DNA of 64,000 bases from Glutamicibacter mishrai (GCF_012221945.1 NZ_CP032549.1:3286001-3350000); one strand, 5' to 3'. Shown: positions 37,093-45,694, numbered from the stretch's first letter. Made by a program: numbers and translations. Notes: generated by a model from the letters alone, not told the origin.

Positions 37093-37130
37093 GGCGCGGC
37101 AGGCGCAGAGTTCGCTGCGCCTGCCGCGCC
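37093..37130. terminator. strong hairpin after katE
   Basis: A perfect 16-bp stem (37093-37108 with 37115-37130) encloses a six-base loop. No T run follows. It probably ends or stabilises the katE transcript. Confidence 0.6.
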
Positions 37131-37197
37131 TGCCTTCTCCTGGCCGCCTGGCCGGAGGCAACGAACTGGCACAGAGATCTTTGAGGAGAGTCGCAAG

Positions 37198-38328
37198 ATG
37201 CCTTCAGGAACCGATAGCAATGACGCGAAAGGGCACGTGGCCGATACCGCTGCCAAAGCCCGGCACGCACCTGGACCGGATGCCGAGTCCAAGCCCGAAT
37301 CCCCGCCGGACATGCACGCGCAGTCGTGGAAATACGCGGCCAAGCGCGCCATCAGCGAATTCTCCCGGAAGAACTGCACGGATATGGCAGCGTCCCTGAC
37401 CTACTTCGCGATGCTCTCCCTATTCCCGGCACTGCTCGCGGTGGTCTCCCTGCTCGGAGTCGCCGGCCAAGCGGAAAACATGACCCGCAACATTCTCTCG
37501 CTGCTTGAGGAACTGGCGAGCCCGGAAGTTGTGGAAACCCTGAGGCAACCCATCGAGCAGCTGGCTTCAGCCCCGTCGGCAGGCCTCGCCCTGTTTGCCG
37601 GCCTGCTCGGTGCGTTGTGGAGCGCCTCCGGGTACGTCGGGGCCTTCGGCCGGGCCATGAACCAGATCTACGAGGTGGCCGAAGGCCGGCCGTTCTACAA
37701 GCTGCGCCCGCTGATGCTGCTGCTGACACTGGTACTTCTTGTTGCGGCCAGCGTGCTGGGGCTGCTGCTGATAGTCTCCGGCCCGCTGGCGCAGGCCATT
37801 GGCGACGTCATGGGGCTCGGCGAGCGCGCAGTGGCGGTCTGGAACATCGCCAAATGGCCGGTGATCGTGCTGTGCGCGATTGTGCTGGTTGCCGTGCTGT
37901 ACTACGGGGCTCCCAATGTGAAGCAGCCGAAGTTCCGCTGGATCAGCCTCGGCTCGGCCATTGCGCTGTTCGTGCTGGCGGTGGCGACCGTGGGCTTCTT
38001 CTTCTACGTTTCGAATTTCGGGAACTACAACAAGACCTACGGCGCTATTGGCGGGGTCATCGTGCTGCTGCTGTGGCTGTGGATTGCCAACCTCGCACTG
38101 CTGTTCGGCGCGGTTTTCGACGCGGAAGCAGAGCGCGGGCGCCAGCTGCAAGCGGGGATTTCCGCCGAGCGCTCGGTGCAGCTCCCGCCACGGGATACCA
38201 AGGCCAGCGTGAAGCAGGAGGAGAAAGAAGAGCAGGACATCAGCGACGGACGGCAATTGCGTTTCGCCAGCGAGTTGCGCGCCGAAGAGCGACCGGATCC
38301 TCAGTCCAGGCGGAACCCGGACAGCTGA
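37198..38328 (+). CDS. YihY/BrkB family membrane protein
   Basis: This 376-residue protein has six predicted membrane helices from about residue 65. Family marks are DMAASLTYFAMLSLFPALLAVVS at the start and GAIGGVIVLLLWLWIANLALLFGAVFDAE near residue 300. The cytoplasmic N-terminus (about 40 residues) and C-terminus are charged. The family was once called ribonuclease BN in error; its true role is unknown. GAGGAGAG lies just before the ATG. It sits between katE and a PPOX gene, which fits a stress-related set. Confidence 0.88.
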   Translation: MPSGTDSNDAKGHVADTAAKARHAPGPDAESKPESPPDMHAQSWKYAAKRAISEFSRKNCTDMAASLTYFAMLSLFPALLAVVSLLGVAGQAENMTRNILSLLEELASPEVVETLRQPIEQLASAPSAGLALFAGLLGALWSASGYVGAFGRAMNQIYEVAEGRPFYKLRPLMLLLTLVLLVAASVLGLLLIVSGPLAQAIGDVMGLGERAVAVWNIAKWPVIVLCAIVLVAVLYYGAPNVKQPKFRWISLGSAIALFVLAVATVGFFFYVSNFGNYNKTYGAIGGVIVLLLWLWIANLALLFGAVFDAEAERGRQLQAGISAERSVQLPPRDTKASVKQEEKEEQDISDGRQLRFASELRAEERPDPQSRRNPDS

Positions 38329-38430
38329 GCAACTACCGAAGCTGGCAACCACCTGGGCGCGAGTTGGCCCAGGCCGGCAAATCAGTAGCGTGTAAGAGGA
38401 CCGGATCATCCCGATGCAAAGGAGTTCATC

Positions 38431-38907
38431 ATGGCCAGCGAAGAGGCAAGCAAGGTTATCGACATCATCAAGGATCTGCGGATCGCCATGGTCACAACCC
38501 ACAGCGCTGGACGGTTGGCCAGCCGCCCCTTGGCGCTGGTTGAAGCCACCGACCAGGGGGAGCTCTGGTTCTTCTCCGCCGCCGACGCGGGGATTGTCCA
38601 GGAAATCCGCGCTCAGGGGCTGGTCAATGCCGCGTTCAGCGGATCCAAGCAGTGGGTGTCGGTCAGCGGGCACGCCGAGGTGGTGCTCGACGTCGCTAAG
38701 AAGAAGGAACTGTGGAACGCCGCTGTAGAGACCTTCGCCGGCGAAGGTCCGGAATCCGCGCAGACAGTGCTGCTGCGCATCAATGCAGTCTCCGCCGAAT
38801 ACTGGGAGAACCCCGGCGGGGCGGCAAGCCTGGTGGCCGGTTGGGTCAAGCAGAAGCTCACCGGAAAGCCGGCGGAGCCCGGCGAATCGAACAGCGTCGA
38901 ACTGTAG
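38431..38907 (+). CDS. PPOX-fold general stress protein
   Basis: This 158-residue protein has the pyridoxamine-5-phosphate-oxidase split-barrel fold of the general stress protein 26 group. IAMVTTHSAGRLASRPLALV near residue 16, LWFFSAADAGIVQEI and WVSVSGHAEVVLD are typical. It probably binds a flavin or F420 cofactor; members respond to oxidative and nitrosative stress. AAAGGAG lies before the ATG. A terminator hairpin follows at 38921-38970. Confidence 0.88.
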   Translation: MASEEASKVIDIIKDLRIAMVTTHSAGRLASRPLALVEATDQGELWFFSAADAGIVQEIRAQGLVNAAFSGSKQWVSVSGHAEVVLDVAKKKELWNAAVETFAGEGPESAQTVLLRINAVSAEYWENPGGAASLVAGWVKQKLTGKPAEPGESNSVEL

Positions 38908-38920
38908 TACTCGATGCTTT

Positions 38921-38970
38921 GGCGCTACGGCCACCGCTCCTTGACTGCGGAGCGGCGGCCATAGCGCTTT
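38921..38970 (+). terminator. terminator of the PPOX gene
   Basis: GGCGCTAcGGCCaCCGCTCC pairs with the matching arm at 38949-38967 (one mismatch), followed by TTT. Confidence 0.7.
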
Positions 38971-38981
38971 CCAAGTTGCCG

Positions 38982-39025
38982 GAAAAGAGCTGTGCCCCAT
39001 GAATCTGCATCCATGGGGCACAGCT
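38982..39025 (-). terminator. terminator of the CsbD gene
   Basis: On the minus strand AGCTGTGCCCCATG pairs with CATGGGGCACAGCT (39025-38988), followed by CTTTTC. It starts 12 bases after the csbD-like stop. Confidence 0.85.
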
Positions 39026-39036
39026 GGTTGCGCTGC

Positions 39037-39228
39037 TTAGGACAGGTCGTCCTTGACATCCTTGGCGGCGTCTTTGACGTGTTCGCCTGCCTGCTTGGCC
39101 TTGGCAGCGGCCTGGTCCTTCACGCCTTCGGCCTGCAGCTGCTCATTGTTGGTGGCATCGCCGATGGTTTCCTTGGCCTTGCCAGATGCTTCCTGGGCCT
39201 TGTTCTGGATCTTGTCTCCAATTCCCAT
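39037..39228 (-). CDS. CsbD-family stress protein
   Basis: This 63-residue, highly charged, Ala/Lys-rich protein starts MGIGDKIQNKAQEASGKAKE and matches the CsbD family throughout. CsbD proteins are strongly induced by general stress (SigB in Bacillus); their biochemical role is unknown. A clear AGGAGG lies before the ATG. It is convergent with the PPOX gene, which supports a stress island here. Confidence 0.92.
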   Translation of the reverse strand: MGIGDKIQNKAQEASGKAKETIGDATNNEQLQAEGVKDQAAAKAKQAGEHVKDAAKDVKDDLS

Positions 39229-39609
39229 GATTCTTACCTCCTGTGTGGATCTGGTGTACTGACAATTTGAACTCTAGGGCAGATTGCAAATTGGGGACCT
39301 GAAGCTGGGAATTTCCTTGTGGCGTACCTTGCAGATCATCACAGAGCGGTCTTCAGCGCGGCGAATTCCGCAAGCTCTCTCGAAGTTGTGCCTTGGGCCC
39401 TCGGTGCGGTTGACGGTGCGTCCCTGAACCATGCGCGTTGCGTTGCCAGGTTGGCCAGCTGCTCCACAGCATCCCCGGATTCTTCCCGCGGGACACTTCA
39501 GGGGTGGGTCTGTGGCTATTTGCGGTTTTCAGGTGCCATTCAGCTGGGCGAGCCACGAACTGCCCGGAACCTAGACTGGTCATGAGTTCCGACCAGGGAA
39601 AGAGGGCTG
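39229..39609. other. intergenic region between csbD-like gene and the unknown operon
   Basis: About 380 bases. Short open frames on both strands have no ribosome sites or family resemblance. It should hold the divergent promoters of the CsbD gene and of the operon starting at 39610. I saw no clear SigB-like GTTT/GGGTAT pair. Confidence 0.5.
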
Positions 39610-40671
39610 ATGGACCAGAAGCCTGTGACGTTCAGTACGGGCGAACCACGATTTGCAACCCGCAATGGCGAGCCGTGGTGGGGTGCCGAGCAAGCGGTGC
39701 GTGATGCCGCCGTGCGCTGCGAGGGCAACCCGGAAGCGATGCTGCGCGTGCTGGAAGGCTCCGGGGAGGATCCTCCGGTCCCTGCCGCTGGCCAGACGCA
39801 GCGGCTCTGGGAGCTGCTGGCGTCCGTGGCCGCCACCGACCTGGTTGCGGCCAGGACGCTGGAACCGCATTTGGATGCAGCCGGAATCCTTAGCCAGGCG
39901 GGCATGCCGTGGCAAGCAGGCACCTCCTGGGGCGTTTTCGCCGCGCAGTCGCCCACCACCGCTCTGGAAGCTGTCCGCGAGTCCGGCGGAGGCTGGGTGC
40001 TGAACGGCACCAAGCCCTGGTGCTCCTTGGCCGCCGCGCTGACGCATGCATTGGTCACCGCCCGAACACCGGAGGGGAACCGGTTGTTCATGGTTTCCCT
40101 CCGCCACCCCGGCGTTGAACCGGCAACAGGTGGCTGGATCAGCCGAGGAATGGCCCAGCTGCCCAGCGGTTCCGTGGACTTCACGGGAGTGCCGAGCCAA
40201 CCGGTGCAAGACGCTGGCTGGTACCTGTCCCGCCCGGGGTTCGCGGTTGGCGGCGTCGGTGTTGCCGCCTGCTGGTTCGGGGGAGCGGTGGGAATCTACC
40301 GTCATCTGCAGCGCAGCGCCCAAGCGCGTACCCCGGATCAGCTGGCCCTCGCCTGGCTCGGCGAAGCTGACCGCTTGCTGGCCGGCTCCGCCGCGCTGTT
40401 GGAACATGCCGCCCGGCTGGCGGATGCCGGAGAATTGGATGCCATTGCCGCCTATCGGATCCGCGGCCAGGTGGCCTGGGCATGCAACCGCATCTTGCAG
40501 CTCAGCGGCGAGTCCACCGGACCGGGACCGCTAACCGCCGATGAGGAGCATGCGCGGCGCGCAGCAGACCTGGGCATCTATCTTCGCCAGCATCACGCTG
40601 CCCGCGATGACGCGGCCCTGGGCCAGCTGCTTGCCGACCGCGCCGGCCGGGAAGGCGGGAGCGCATGGTGA
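39610..40671 (+). CDS. acyl-CoA-dehydrogenase-fold flavoprotein
   Basis: This 353-residue protein has the acyl-CoA dehydrogenase fold: a helical N-domain, a beta domain with GTSWGVFAAQSPTTALEAV and GGWVLNGTKPWCSLAAALTHAL (FAD-binding, about 115-150), and a helical C-domain. The usual catalytic glutamate motif is not visible; the C-terminus instead reads YLRQHHAARDDAALGQLL. This ending resembles flavin monooxygenases and N-oxygenases of the same fold. So it may oxygenate a substrate rather than dehydrogenate an acyl-CoA. The stop overlaps the next gene's start by seven bases, so the pair is translationally coupled. Confidence 0.75.
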   Translation: MDQKPVTFSTGEPRFATRNGEPWWGAEQAVRDAAVRCEGNPEAMLRVLEGSGEDPPVPAAGQTQRLWELLASVAATDLVAARTLEPHLDAAGILSQAGMPWQAGTSWGVFAAQSPTTALEAVRESGGGWVLNGTKPWCSLAAALTHALVTARTPEGNRLFMVSLRHPGVEPATGGWISRGMAQLPSGSVDFTGVPSQPVQDAGWYLSRPGFAVGGVGVAACWFGGAVGIYRHLQRSAQARTPDQLALAWLGEADRLLAGSAALLEHAARLADAGELDAIAAYRIRGQVAWACNRILQLSGESTGPGPLTADEEHARRAADLGIYLRQHHAARDDAALGQLLADRAGREGGSAW

Positions 40672-42035
40672 ATTTCACGCATCAGGACCAGGGAACATCT
40701 GCAAGCTGCTGGCAGCAGGCTGGGCTTGGGCGAATCGCAGCATTGGATCCGGAGAAGCTTTTCCACGCACTCTCATCGGTAATCGTCCTGGCCGCCCACC
40801 CGGATGACGAGACGCTGGGCGCCGGAGGACTGATCCGCATGGCGCTATGCCGGGGGATCGACGTCCACGTGATTGTCTGCAGCTTCGGTGAAGCATCGCA
40901 CCCGCACTCCGCAACGCACACCGCCGCCCAGCTGGCCTCGCTGCGCAAGGCGGAGCTGGACGAGGCGATGAGCACGCTGCGCGTACAGGGACCGCAGGCC
41001 GGGACGCTGCACCTGCACTGCCTGGGGTTGGGCGACGGGAAACTTGAAACTCAGCAAGCACGGATCCGCGCGGCCCTAAAGCAGCACGCCAGCCGAGACT
41101 GCCTGATCGCCAGCACCTACCGCGCCGACGGGCACCCGGACCACGAAATCCTGTCCCTTATCGCCGCTGACTGCGCCCTGGCGCGCGATGCATGCCACCT
41201 GGAATTCCCCATCTGGTTCTGGCATTGGGGGCATCCGGACAGCCAGCGCAGCTGGAAGCACTGGCACCGGTTGGACCTGGATGAATCCAGCGCGCAGGCC
41301 AAGGCCCGCGCCCTGGACGCCCACCGTTCCCAAACCCGGCCGCTGTCCGCACTGCCAGGAGACGAAGTCATCCTTAGCGAAGCCTTCCTGCAGCATTTTT
41401 CCCGCGGTGCCGAGATCTTCCGCGCCACCTGGCCTGGCCACAAGGATGCAGAGTCGGCTCCGGCGGTGTTCGACGAGCTCTACGGGCAGCGCGAGGATCC
41501 GTGGGAATACCGCAGCAGCCGCTATGAGCGGCGCAAGCAGCAGATCCTGCTCGCCTCCCTGCCCCAGGAACGGTACTCGGCGGTGCTGGAGCTGGGCTGC
41601 TCCATCGGAGTGCAGAGCGCCGAACTGGCCCGCCGCAGCACGCGCCTGCTGGCGGTCGACGCCAGCGCCACCGCATTGGCCCAAGCAAGGCGTGCCGTGG
41701 CAGGAATGGACCACGTCGACTTGCTGCAGGCCACGGTGCCCCGACAATTTCCGCAGCTGGAGCCGGGCAGCTTGCAACTGGTGGTGCTCAGCGAGATGGG
41801 CTACTTCCTAGCAGCCGACGAACTGGAGCAGGTGCTCGCCGCCAGCGCGGCCGCACTCCATGCCGGCGGCGAGCTGGTGCTCTGCCATTGGCTGCATCCC
41901 ATTGAAGGCTGGCCGCTGGACGGGGAAGAAGTGCACCGCATGGCGGGCCAGCTGGGGTGGGAGCGCATCGTGGAGCATCGCGAAGCCGATTTCCTGCTTG
42001 AAATACTGCGCAAGCCAGCTGGTGCCCGTGGGTAG
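40665..42035 (+). CDS. PIG-L deacetylase fused to NodS-like methyltransferase
   Basis: This 456-residue protein has two enzymes. Residues about 35-240 are a PIG-L (LmbE) deacetylase: VIVLAAHPDDETLGAGGLI (zinc-binding AHPDDE) and TYRADGHPDHE (HPDH). Residues about 265-450 are a SAM-dependent methyltransferase: VLELGCSIGVQSAELARR (motif I, about 310) and LLAVDASATALAQARR. The surrounding FDELYGQREDPWEYRSS..YE is the NodS-type pattern. PIG-L enzymes remove N-acetyl groups from GlcNAc derivatives. NodS N-methylates a deacetylated chitooligosaccharide in rhizobia. A combined deacetylation and N-methylation of an amino sugar is therefore plausible. It is coupled to both neighbours. Confidence 0.85.
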   Translation: MVNFTHQDQGTSASCWQQAGLGRIAALDPEKLFHALSSVIVLAAHPDDETLGAGGLIRMALCRGIDVHVIVCSFGEASHPHSATHTAAQLASLRKAELDEAMSTLRVQGPQAGTLHLHCLGLGDGKLETQQARIRAALKQHASRDCLIASTYRADGHPDHEILSLIAADCALARDACHLEFPIWFWHWGHPDSQRSWKHWHRLDLDESSAQAKARALDAHRSQTRPLSALPGDEVILSEAFLQHFSRGAEIFRATWPGHKDAESAPAVFDELYGQREDPWEYRSSRYERRKQQILLASLPQERYSAVLELGCSIGVQSAELARRSTRLLAVDASATALAQARRAVAGMDHVDLLQATVPRQFPQLEPGSLQLVVLSEMGYFLAADELEQVLAASAAALHAGGELVLCHWLHPIEGWPLDGEEVHRMAGQLGWERIVEHREADFLLEILRKPAGARG

Positions 42036-42762
42036 GCAGCTGGCGGCCATGGCGGTGATCATCCCGGCCCGCGACGAGGAAGAACGCCTGGGCCGTTGCC
42101 TGGATTCGGTGCGCGCGGCCATGGACCGTCTTGCCCATGCCCGCCCGCAGATCCAGGCCAGGGCCATCGTGGTTGCCGACAGCTGTACGGACGGTACAGC
42201 GCAGATCGCCGGGAGGCATGCCAGCGAGGATTGGCGGATCAGCGTGCAGCAGGTCGGCTTCGGCAATGTCGGTGCGAGCCGTGCCGCAGGAGCACGCCAT
42301 GCCCTTGGCCTCCTCGCAGCGGCCGGCGACCCGGGCGCCATCTGGCTGGCCAGCACCGACGCGGATACCTGCGTCCCCGAGCATTGGCTTCAGGGCTTTG
42401 CCCGCCTGCATAGCCGCGGGGCAGATGCGGTAGCGGGAACCGTGGAACCGGACCGCAGCGAACTCGAAGAGCACATCTTCGCCCTCTGGCAGCAGGAATA
42501 CCAGCCGGTGGAGGGGCATGGCCATATCCATGGCGCGAACTTCGGCGTGTGCGCCGCTGCCTATCTGGCTGTCGGAGGCTTCGAGCCGCTGGCGGCCCGG
42601 GAGGATGTGGCACTGGTGGAAGCCTTGCGCCATGCCGGCTACCGGGTCCAGGCCACGGCCCGGCTGCAGGCAACCACCTCTGGGCGCTTGCGCGGCCGGC
42701 TGGACGAAGGCTTCGCGGACTATCTGGCGGCGCTGGATCACCGGATGCTCAACACCGGCTAG
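42022..42762 (+). CDS. GT2 glycosyltransferase
   Basis: This protein of about 246 residues has AVIIPARDEEERLGRCLDSV at its start, VVADSCTDGTAQIAG (about residue 55), LASTDADTCVPEHWL (DxD-like, about 115) and a C-terminal GFEPLAAREDVALVEALR that fits the ED acceptor motif. It is short and soluble-looking, with no membrane helices. Candidate starts are GTG 42022, GTG 42028 and ATG 42049; the first two overlap the upstream gene. It is likely to transfer a sugar to the product of the deacetylase/methyltransferase, or to make its substrate. A terminator follows at 42797. Confidence 0.82.
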   Translation: MPVGRQLAAMAVIIPARDEEERLGRCLDSVRAAMDRLAHARPQIQARAIVVADSCTDGTAQIAGRHASEDWRISVQQVGFGNVGASRAAGARHALGLLAAAGDPGAIWLASTDADTCVPEHWLQGFARLHSRGADAVAGTVEPDRSELEEHIFALWQQEYQPVEGHGHIHGANFGVCAAAYLAVGGFEPLAAREDVALVEALRHAGYRVQATARLQATTSGRLRGRLDEGFADYLAALDHRMLNTG

Positions 42763-42796
42763 CATCCAGCAAGCAGACCTGGTCGCGGGCATGGAA

Positions 42797-42842
42797 ACAG
42801 CCCCCTGGTGAACTGCGCGGTGCGCAGATTACAGGGGGCTGT
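42797..42842. terminator. bidirectional terminator
   Basis: ACAGCCCCCTG (42797-42807) pairs with CAGGGGGCTGT (42832-42842), with a second stem CTGCGC/GCGCAG inside. It lies between convergent genes. There is no long T run. Confidence 0.6.
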
Positions 42843-42865
42843 GCCAGTGGCAGCGTTGCTAGCTG

Positions 42866-43309
42866 TTATAAGCTGCTGCCGGACTCCTGGGCGGCGTACC
42901 TGTGTCCTGGCGCATTCGCGTCGAAATGGGGCACCGCGTGGGCGACCGCACTGTACTGCCAGTACTTTACGCGGAATGCGGCCATGCCGCTGTGCTCGGC
43001 CTGCGCGAACAAATCCTTGATCGTGCTGCGCGGCGCACTGGCCGGAACCACTTCCAAGACTGGAGAAGGCTCGGAAATGTGCAAGAATTTCAGCTCCTCG
43101 GTCTGCTTTTCAAGCATCGCGACCAGCACCGGCCGCTTATGCACCGAAACCAGGCCCATGACATCGTCGAGCGATTCCTCAGGCTGTGTCATGACCACTG
43201 GCATTCCCTGGGTCCAGCCATAATTGCCCAAATGTCTTCTGCCCTCGCGTGATCCCAGCAACTCAGCAACGCGCTCCGCGGTCCGGGATCTGACTAGCCT
43301 TCCTGGCAT
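42866..43309 (-). CDS. unrecognised 147-residue protein
   Basis: I do not recognise this protein. GGAGGGTAG precedes the ATG at 43307-43309, and coding character looks good. The middle reads GWTQGMPVVMTQPEESLDDV and RPVLVAMLEKQTEELKFLHI, which suggests an alpha/beta fold. There are no membrane helices. It is convergent with the GT2 gene and downstream of no other gene on its strand. It could be a stress or regulatory protein, but nothing in the sequence says which. Confidence 0.6.
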   Translation of the reverse strand: MPGRLVRSRTAERVAELLGSREGRRHLGNYGWTQGMPVVMTQPEESLDDVMGLVSVHKRPVLVAMLEKQTEELKFLHISEPSPVLEVVPASAPRSTIKDLFAQAEHSGMAAFRVKYWQYSAVAHAVPHFDANAPGHRYAAQESGSSL

Positions 43310-43618
43310 GTGAACTACCCTCCACTTCTAGACGATACTTCTCACTTCAACTATGCAGTTTTCCGGCCCCTGAGGCGGCGGCATGGCCTGCAGTGACGCT
43401 GTCGACCATACGCCAAGCGGTGGGGACTTGGTATGAAATTATCATTGGCCCACCAAGTTCTTGTGCACCCGTCCCGATTCTAAGGGAATTCCCAGACTAT
43501 ATTTTTACTAGTCAAAAGCCTTATTGCAGGAATTGGCTTGGGCTGCGGGGGCTCGGTTCGCCTATGTAGTTGCATGCCGCTGATCCATCGCCGGCAACTA
43601 ATGGCGCTGATTATCGGC
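43310..43618. other. intergenic region between two leftward genes
   Basis: About 310 bases, lower in GC on the left. It should hold the promoter of the 147-residue protein. No clear promoter, terminator or RNA gene was identified. Confidence 0.45.
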
Positions 43619-45046
43619 TCAGGTGCGCGCAAGCTCGCGCAGTGCCCGATGCGCCGCATGCCAGCCGGCCATGCCATGCACCCCGCCGCCAGGCGGCGTG
43701 GAAGAGGAGCACAGGTACAGTCCCGGAACGCCGAGGGAATACGGATTGAGCGAAGCGGAGGGGCGGAAGAATTGCTGGGTGCCGGACAGCGATCCGCCGC
43801 CGATATCGCCGCCGACCAGGTTGGGATCCCAGGCCTGCAGCTGCGCCGGGGAAGTGTCCACCCGCTGCACGATCCGGTCCCTGAAGCCCGGCGCGAACCG
43901 CTCGATCTGCGCATCGATGAGCGCACCGGCATCCCCGGCATAGCCCTGGGGCACGTGGGCGTAGGACCAGATGACGTGGCGGCCGGCCGGGGCGCGCGAG
44001 GCATCGACGCTCGAAGGCTGGACCACCATAACGAAGGGGCGGTCGGGCATTTTCCCGGAGGCGACCTGGTGCTCGGCAGCGGCCAGCTCGGCGGCATCGC
44101 CGATCACATGCACCGTGCCAGCCCGCGCGGTGCGCGCATCCTGCCAGGGGATCGGGCCATCGAGCAGGTAGTCCACCTTGAAGGCAGCGGTGCCGTAGCG
44201 CCAGCGTTCGAACCGGCGGCGCAGGCGTGGCGGAAGCTGACCGCCGGCGATCTGCACCACCTGGCGGGGCGTGGTATCCAGGAAAGTGAGTTCGGCATCG
44301 GGAAGCTGGGCGAGGCTGGTGATCTGGTGCCCGGTGTGGATCTGCACCCTGAGCCCATCGAGCACCCGCAGCAGCGCGTCGATAATGCTGCCGGTGCCGC
44401 CGCGCGCCACCGGCCACCCCCAGGACTGGCCCAGGGACCCGAAAAGCACGCCGAATCCCGAGGTGAACGGGTGGGCGAGCGGCAGCATGGAATGCGCGCT
44501 GGAGCCGGCGAAGAGCGCCGCGGCCTGCCGGGTGCGGAAGGCCGCGGTGGCCAAGAGCTTCGCCGGCGGCAGCGAGCGCAGCCCGAAGCGCGCCATCAGC
44601 ACCGGATGCGGCGGGATGCCCAGCAGCGGGCTGGTGGCGTTCTCCAGGATCGCCTGCGGATGGCGCACCAGCGGCCCATGCAGCAGCCGCCAGATCTTCC
44701 GGTCGGCGGGGAACTGCCTGCTGGTGGCGTCCATGCTCTGGTGCAGGAAGACCGAGGGGCCGTCGTCCAGCGGGTGGGCCAGCGGGTAATCGTGGAAATC
44801 CCATTGCAGGCCATGGCCGGCCAGGTCGAAATGCGCGAATGCCGGGCTGCCATAGGCGAAGGGGTGGGCGGCAGCTCCCAAATCCACAATGGTGCCCTCG
44901 CCCAGCGTGCTGCCGGAAGCCGCGGCGCCGCCCGGATGGGCATTGCGCTCGAAGACCTGGACATCGAAACCATTCTGCGCAAGCACCGCCGCGGCGACCA
45001 GCCCATTGGGGCCGGCCCCGACGACATTCGCCTTCCCATTGCTCAT
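43619..45046 (-). CDS. phytoene-dehydrogenase-like FAD oxidoreductase
   Basis: This 475-residue flavoprotein has the dinucleotide-binding NVVGAGPNGLVAAAVLAQNG at its start, then NAHPGGAAAS and GAAAHPFAYGSPAF. A C-terminal GLYLCSSSTPPGGGVHGMAG closes the FAD site. The family includes carotenoid desaturases and PYROXD2-like proteins. No carotenoid genes are nearby, so a different substrate is likely. Its ATG overlaps the preceding gene's TGA (ATGA), so translation is coupled. It is the last gene of the leftward operon. Confidence 0.87.
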   Translation of the reverse strand: MSNGKANVVGAGPNGLVAAAVLAQNGFDVQVFERNAHPGGAAASGSTLGEGTIVDLGAAAHPFAYGSPAFAHFDLAGHGLQWDFHDYPLAHPLDDGPSVFLHQSMDATSRQFPADRKIWRLLHGPLVRHPQAILENATSPLLGIPPHPVLMARFGLRSLPPAKLLATAAFRTRQAAALFAGSSAHSMLPLAHPFTSGFGVLFGSLGQSWGWPVARGGTGSIIDALLRVLDGLRVQIHTGHQITSLAQLPDAELTFLDTTPRQVVQIAGGQLPPRLRRRFERWRYGTAAFKVDYLLDGPIPWQDARTARAGTVHVIGDAAELAAAEHQVASGKMPDRPFVMVVQPSSVDASRAPAGRHVIWSYAHVPQGYAGDAGALIDAQIERFAPGFRDRIVQRVDTSPAQLQAWDPNLVGGDIGGGSLSGTQQFFRPSASLNPYSLGVPGLYLCSSSTPPGGGVHGMAGWHAAHRALRELART

Positions 45047-45573
45047 CGGCGGCGTTCCTCCTGGTTCTCGTGTTCTTGCGGGGCGAAGCGCTCGGGCCAG
45101 GTCTCATCGCTGAGCGCCTTGAGCTGGCTGATCTGCGACTCGGCGCGGTGCGACAGGTCCTGCAGCAGCGCCTGGTCCAGGCGCGGATCGTGGGGCAGCA
45201 TCAGCAGCAGCGTCTGCCACATGCGCAATTTGGCATTGAGCAGTCCGGTGAGCACATCGAGCTGCACCTGCGCGGCGGCCAGCGTGCGCATCCGCAACGG
45301 ATTGAACGGGTTGACATGACCGGCGAGCTTGGCCACCGGTGCCAGGAGGCGGGCCAGCGGACGCTGCCTGCATCCCAGCCGGTCCATGATCCGCTTCAGA
45401 TCCGCTTGGTCGTCCTTCACCTGCTGGTGCAGCGACTCGAAGCGGTCGGAGTACGCAGTGCCCGCCCAGGTGTGGTGCGCCGCTTTGAAATGGTTCAGCC
45501 CCGATTCGGAACCCAGAAGGTGCTCGCCCAAGTACCTGTGCAGGGTCATCTGGTCGATGGTGTTGTTCGGCAT
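45043..45573 (-). CDS. all-helical protein, possibly ferritin-like
   Basis: The 176-residue product starts MPNNTIDQMTLHRYLGEHLL and is predicted to be almost entirely helical. GLNHFKAAHHTWAG and a Leu-rich helical C-terminal half suggest a four-helix bundle. I recall actinobacterial hypothetical proteins with a similar LHxYLxxHL opening, but cannot name a function. AAGGAC lies before the ATG at 45571-45573. The frame is open further upstream to 45876 without a good start. It is coupled to the FAD oxidoreductase gene. Confidence 0.65.
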   Translation of the reverse strand: MPNNTIDQMTLHRYLGEHLLGSESGLNHFKAAHHTWAGTAYSDRFESLHQQVKDDQADLKRIMDRLGCRQRPLARLLAPVAKLAGHVNPFNPLRMRTLAAAQVQLDVLTGLLNAKLRMWQTLLLMLPHDPRLDQALLQDLSHRAESQISQLKALSDETWPERFAPQEHENQEERRR

Positions 45574-45694
45574 CGTGCCCGTCCTTAGTTCTCGAAAGCG
45601 GTTGCAGTCTTCTGCTGGGTCGAACGCTAGGGCACCGGCCGCCGCTGGCCAATGGCGCACCGCTGATCTGCAGGCTGCACCCAGCTTTCGGCGG

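Noticed and set aside
35659..37161. Long leftward open frame opposite katE
   Set aside because: High-GC antisense frame with no domain and no ribosome site; katE motifs span the same bases.
39319..39585. 88-codon frame in the gap after the CsbD gene
   Set aside because: No ribosome site, no family resemblance and poor codon character.
34735..39609. SigB-type promoters for the stress genes
   Set aside because: No GTTT/GGGTAT pair with proper spacing was found before katE, the PPOX gene or the CsbD gene.
43538..45319. Long rightward open frame opposite the FAD oxidoreductase
   Set aside because: The opposite strand encodes a complete flavoprotein with a coupled neighbour; this frame is Arg/Gly-rich filler.
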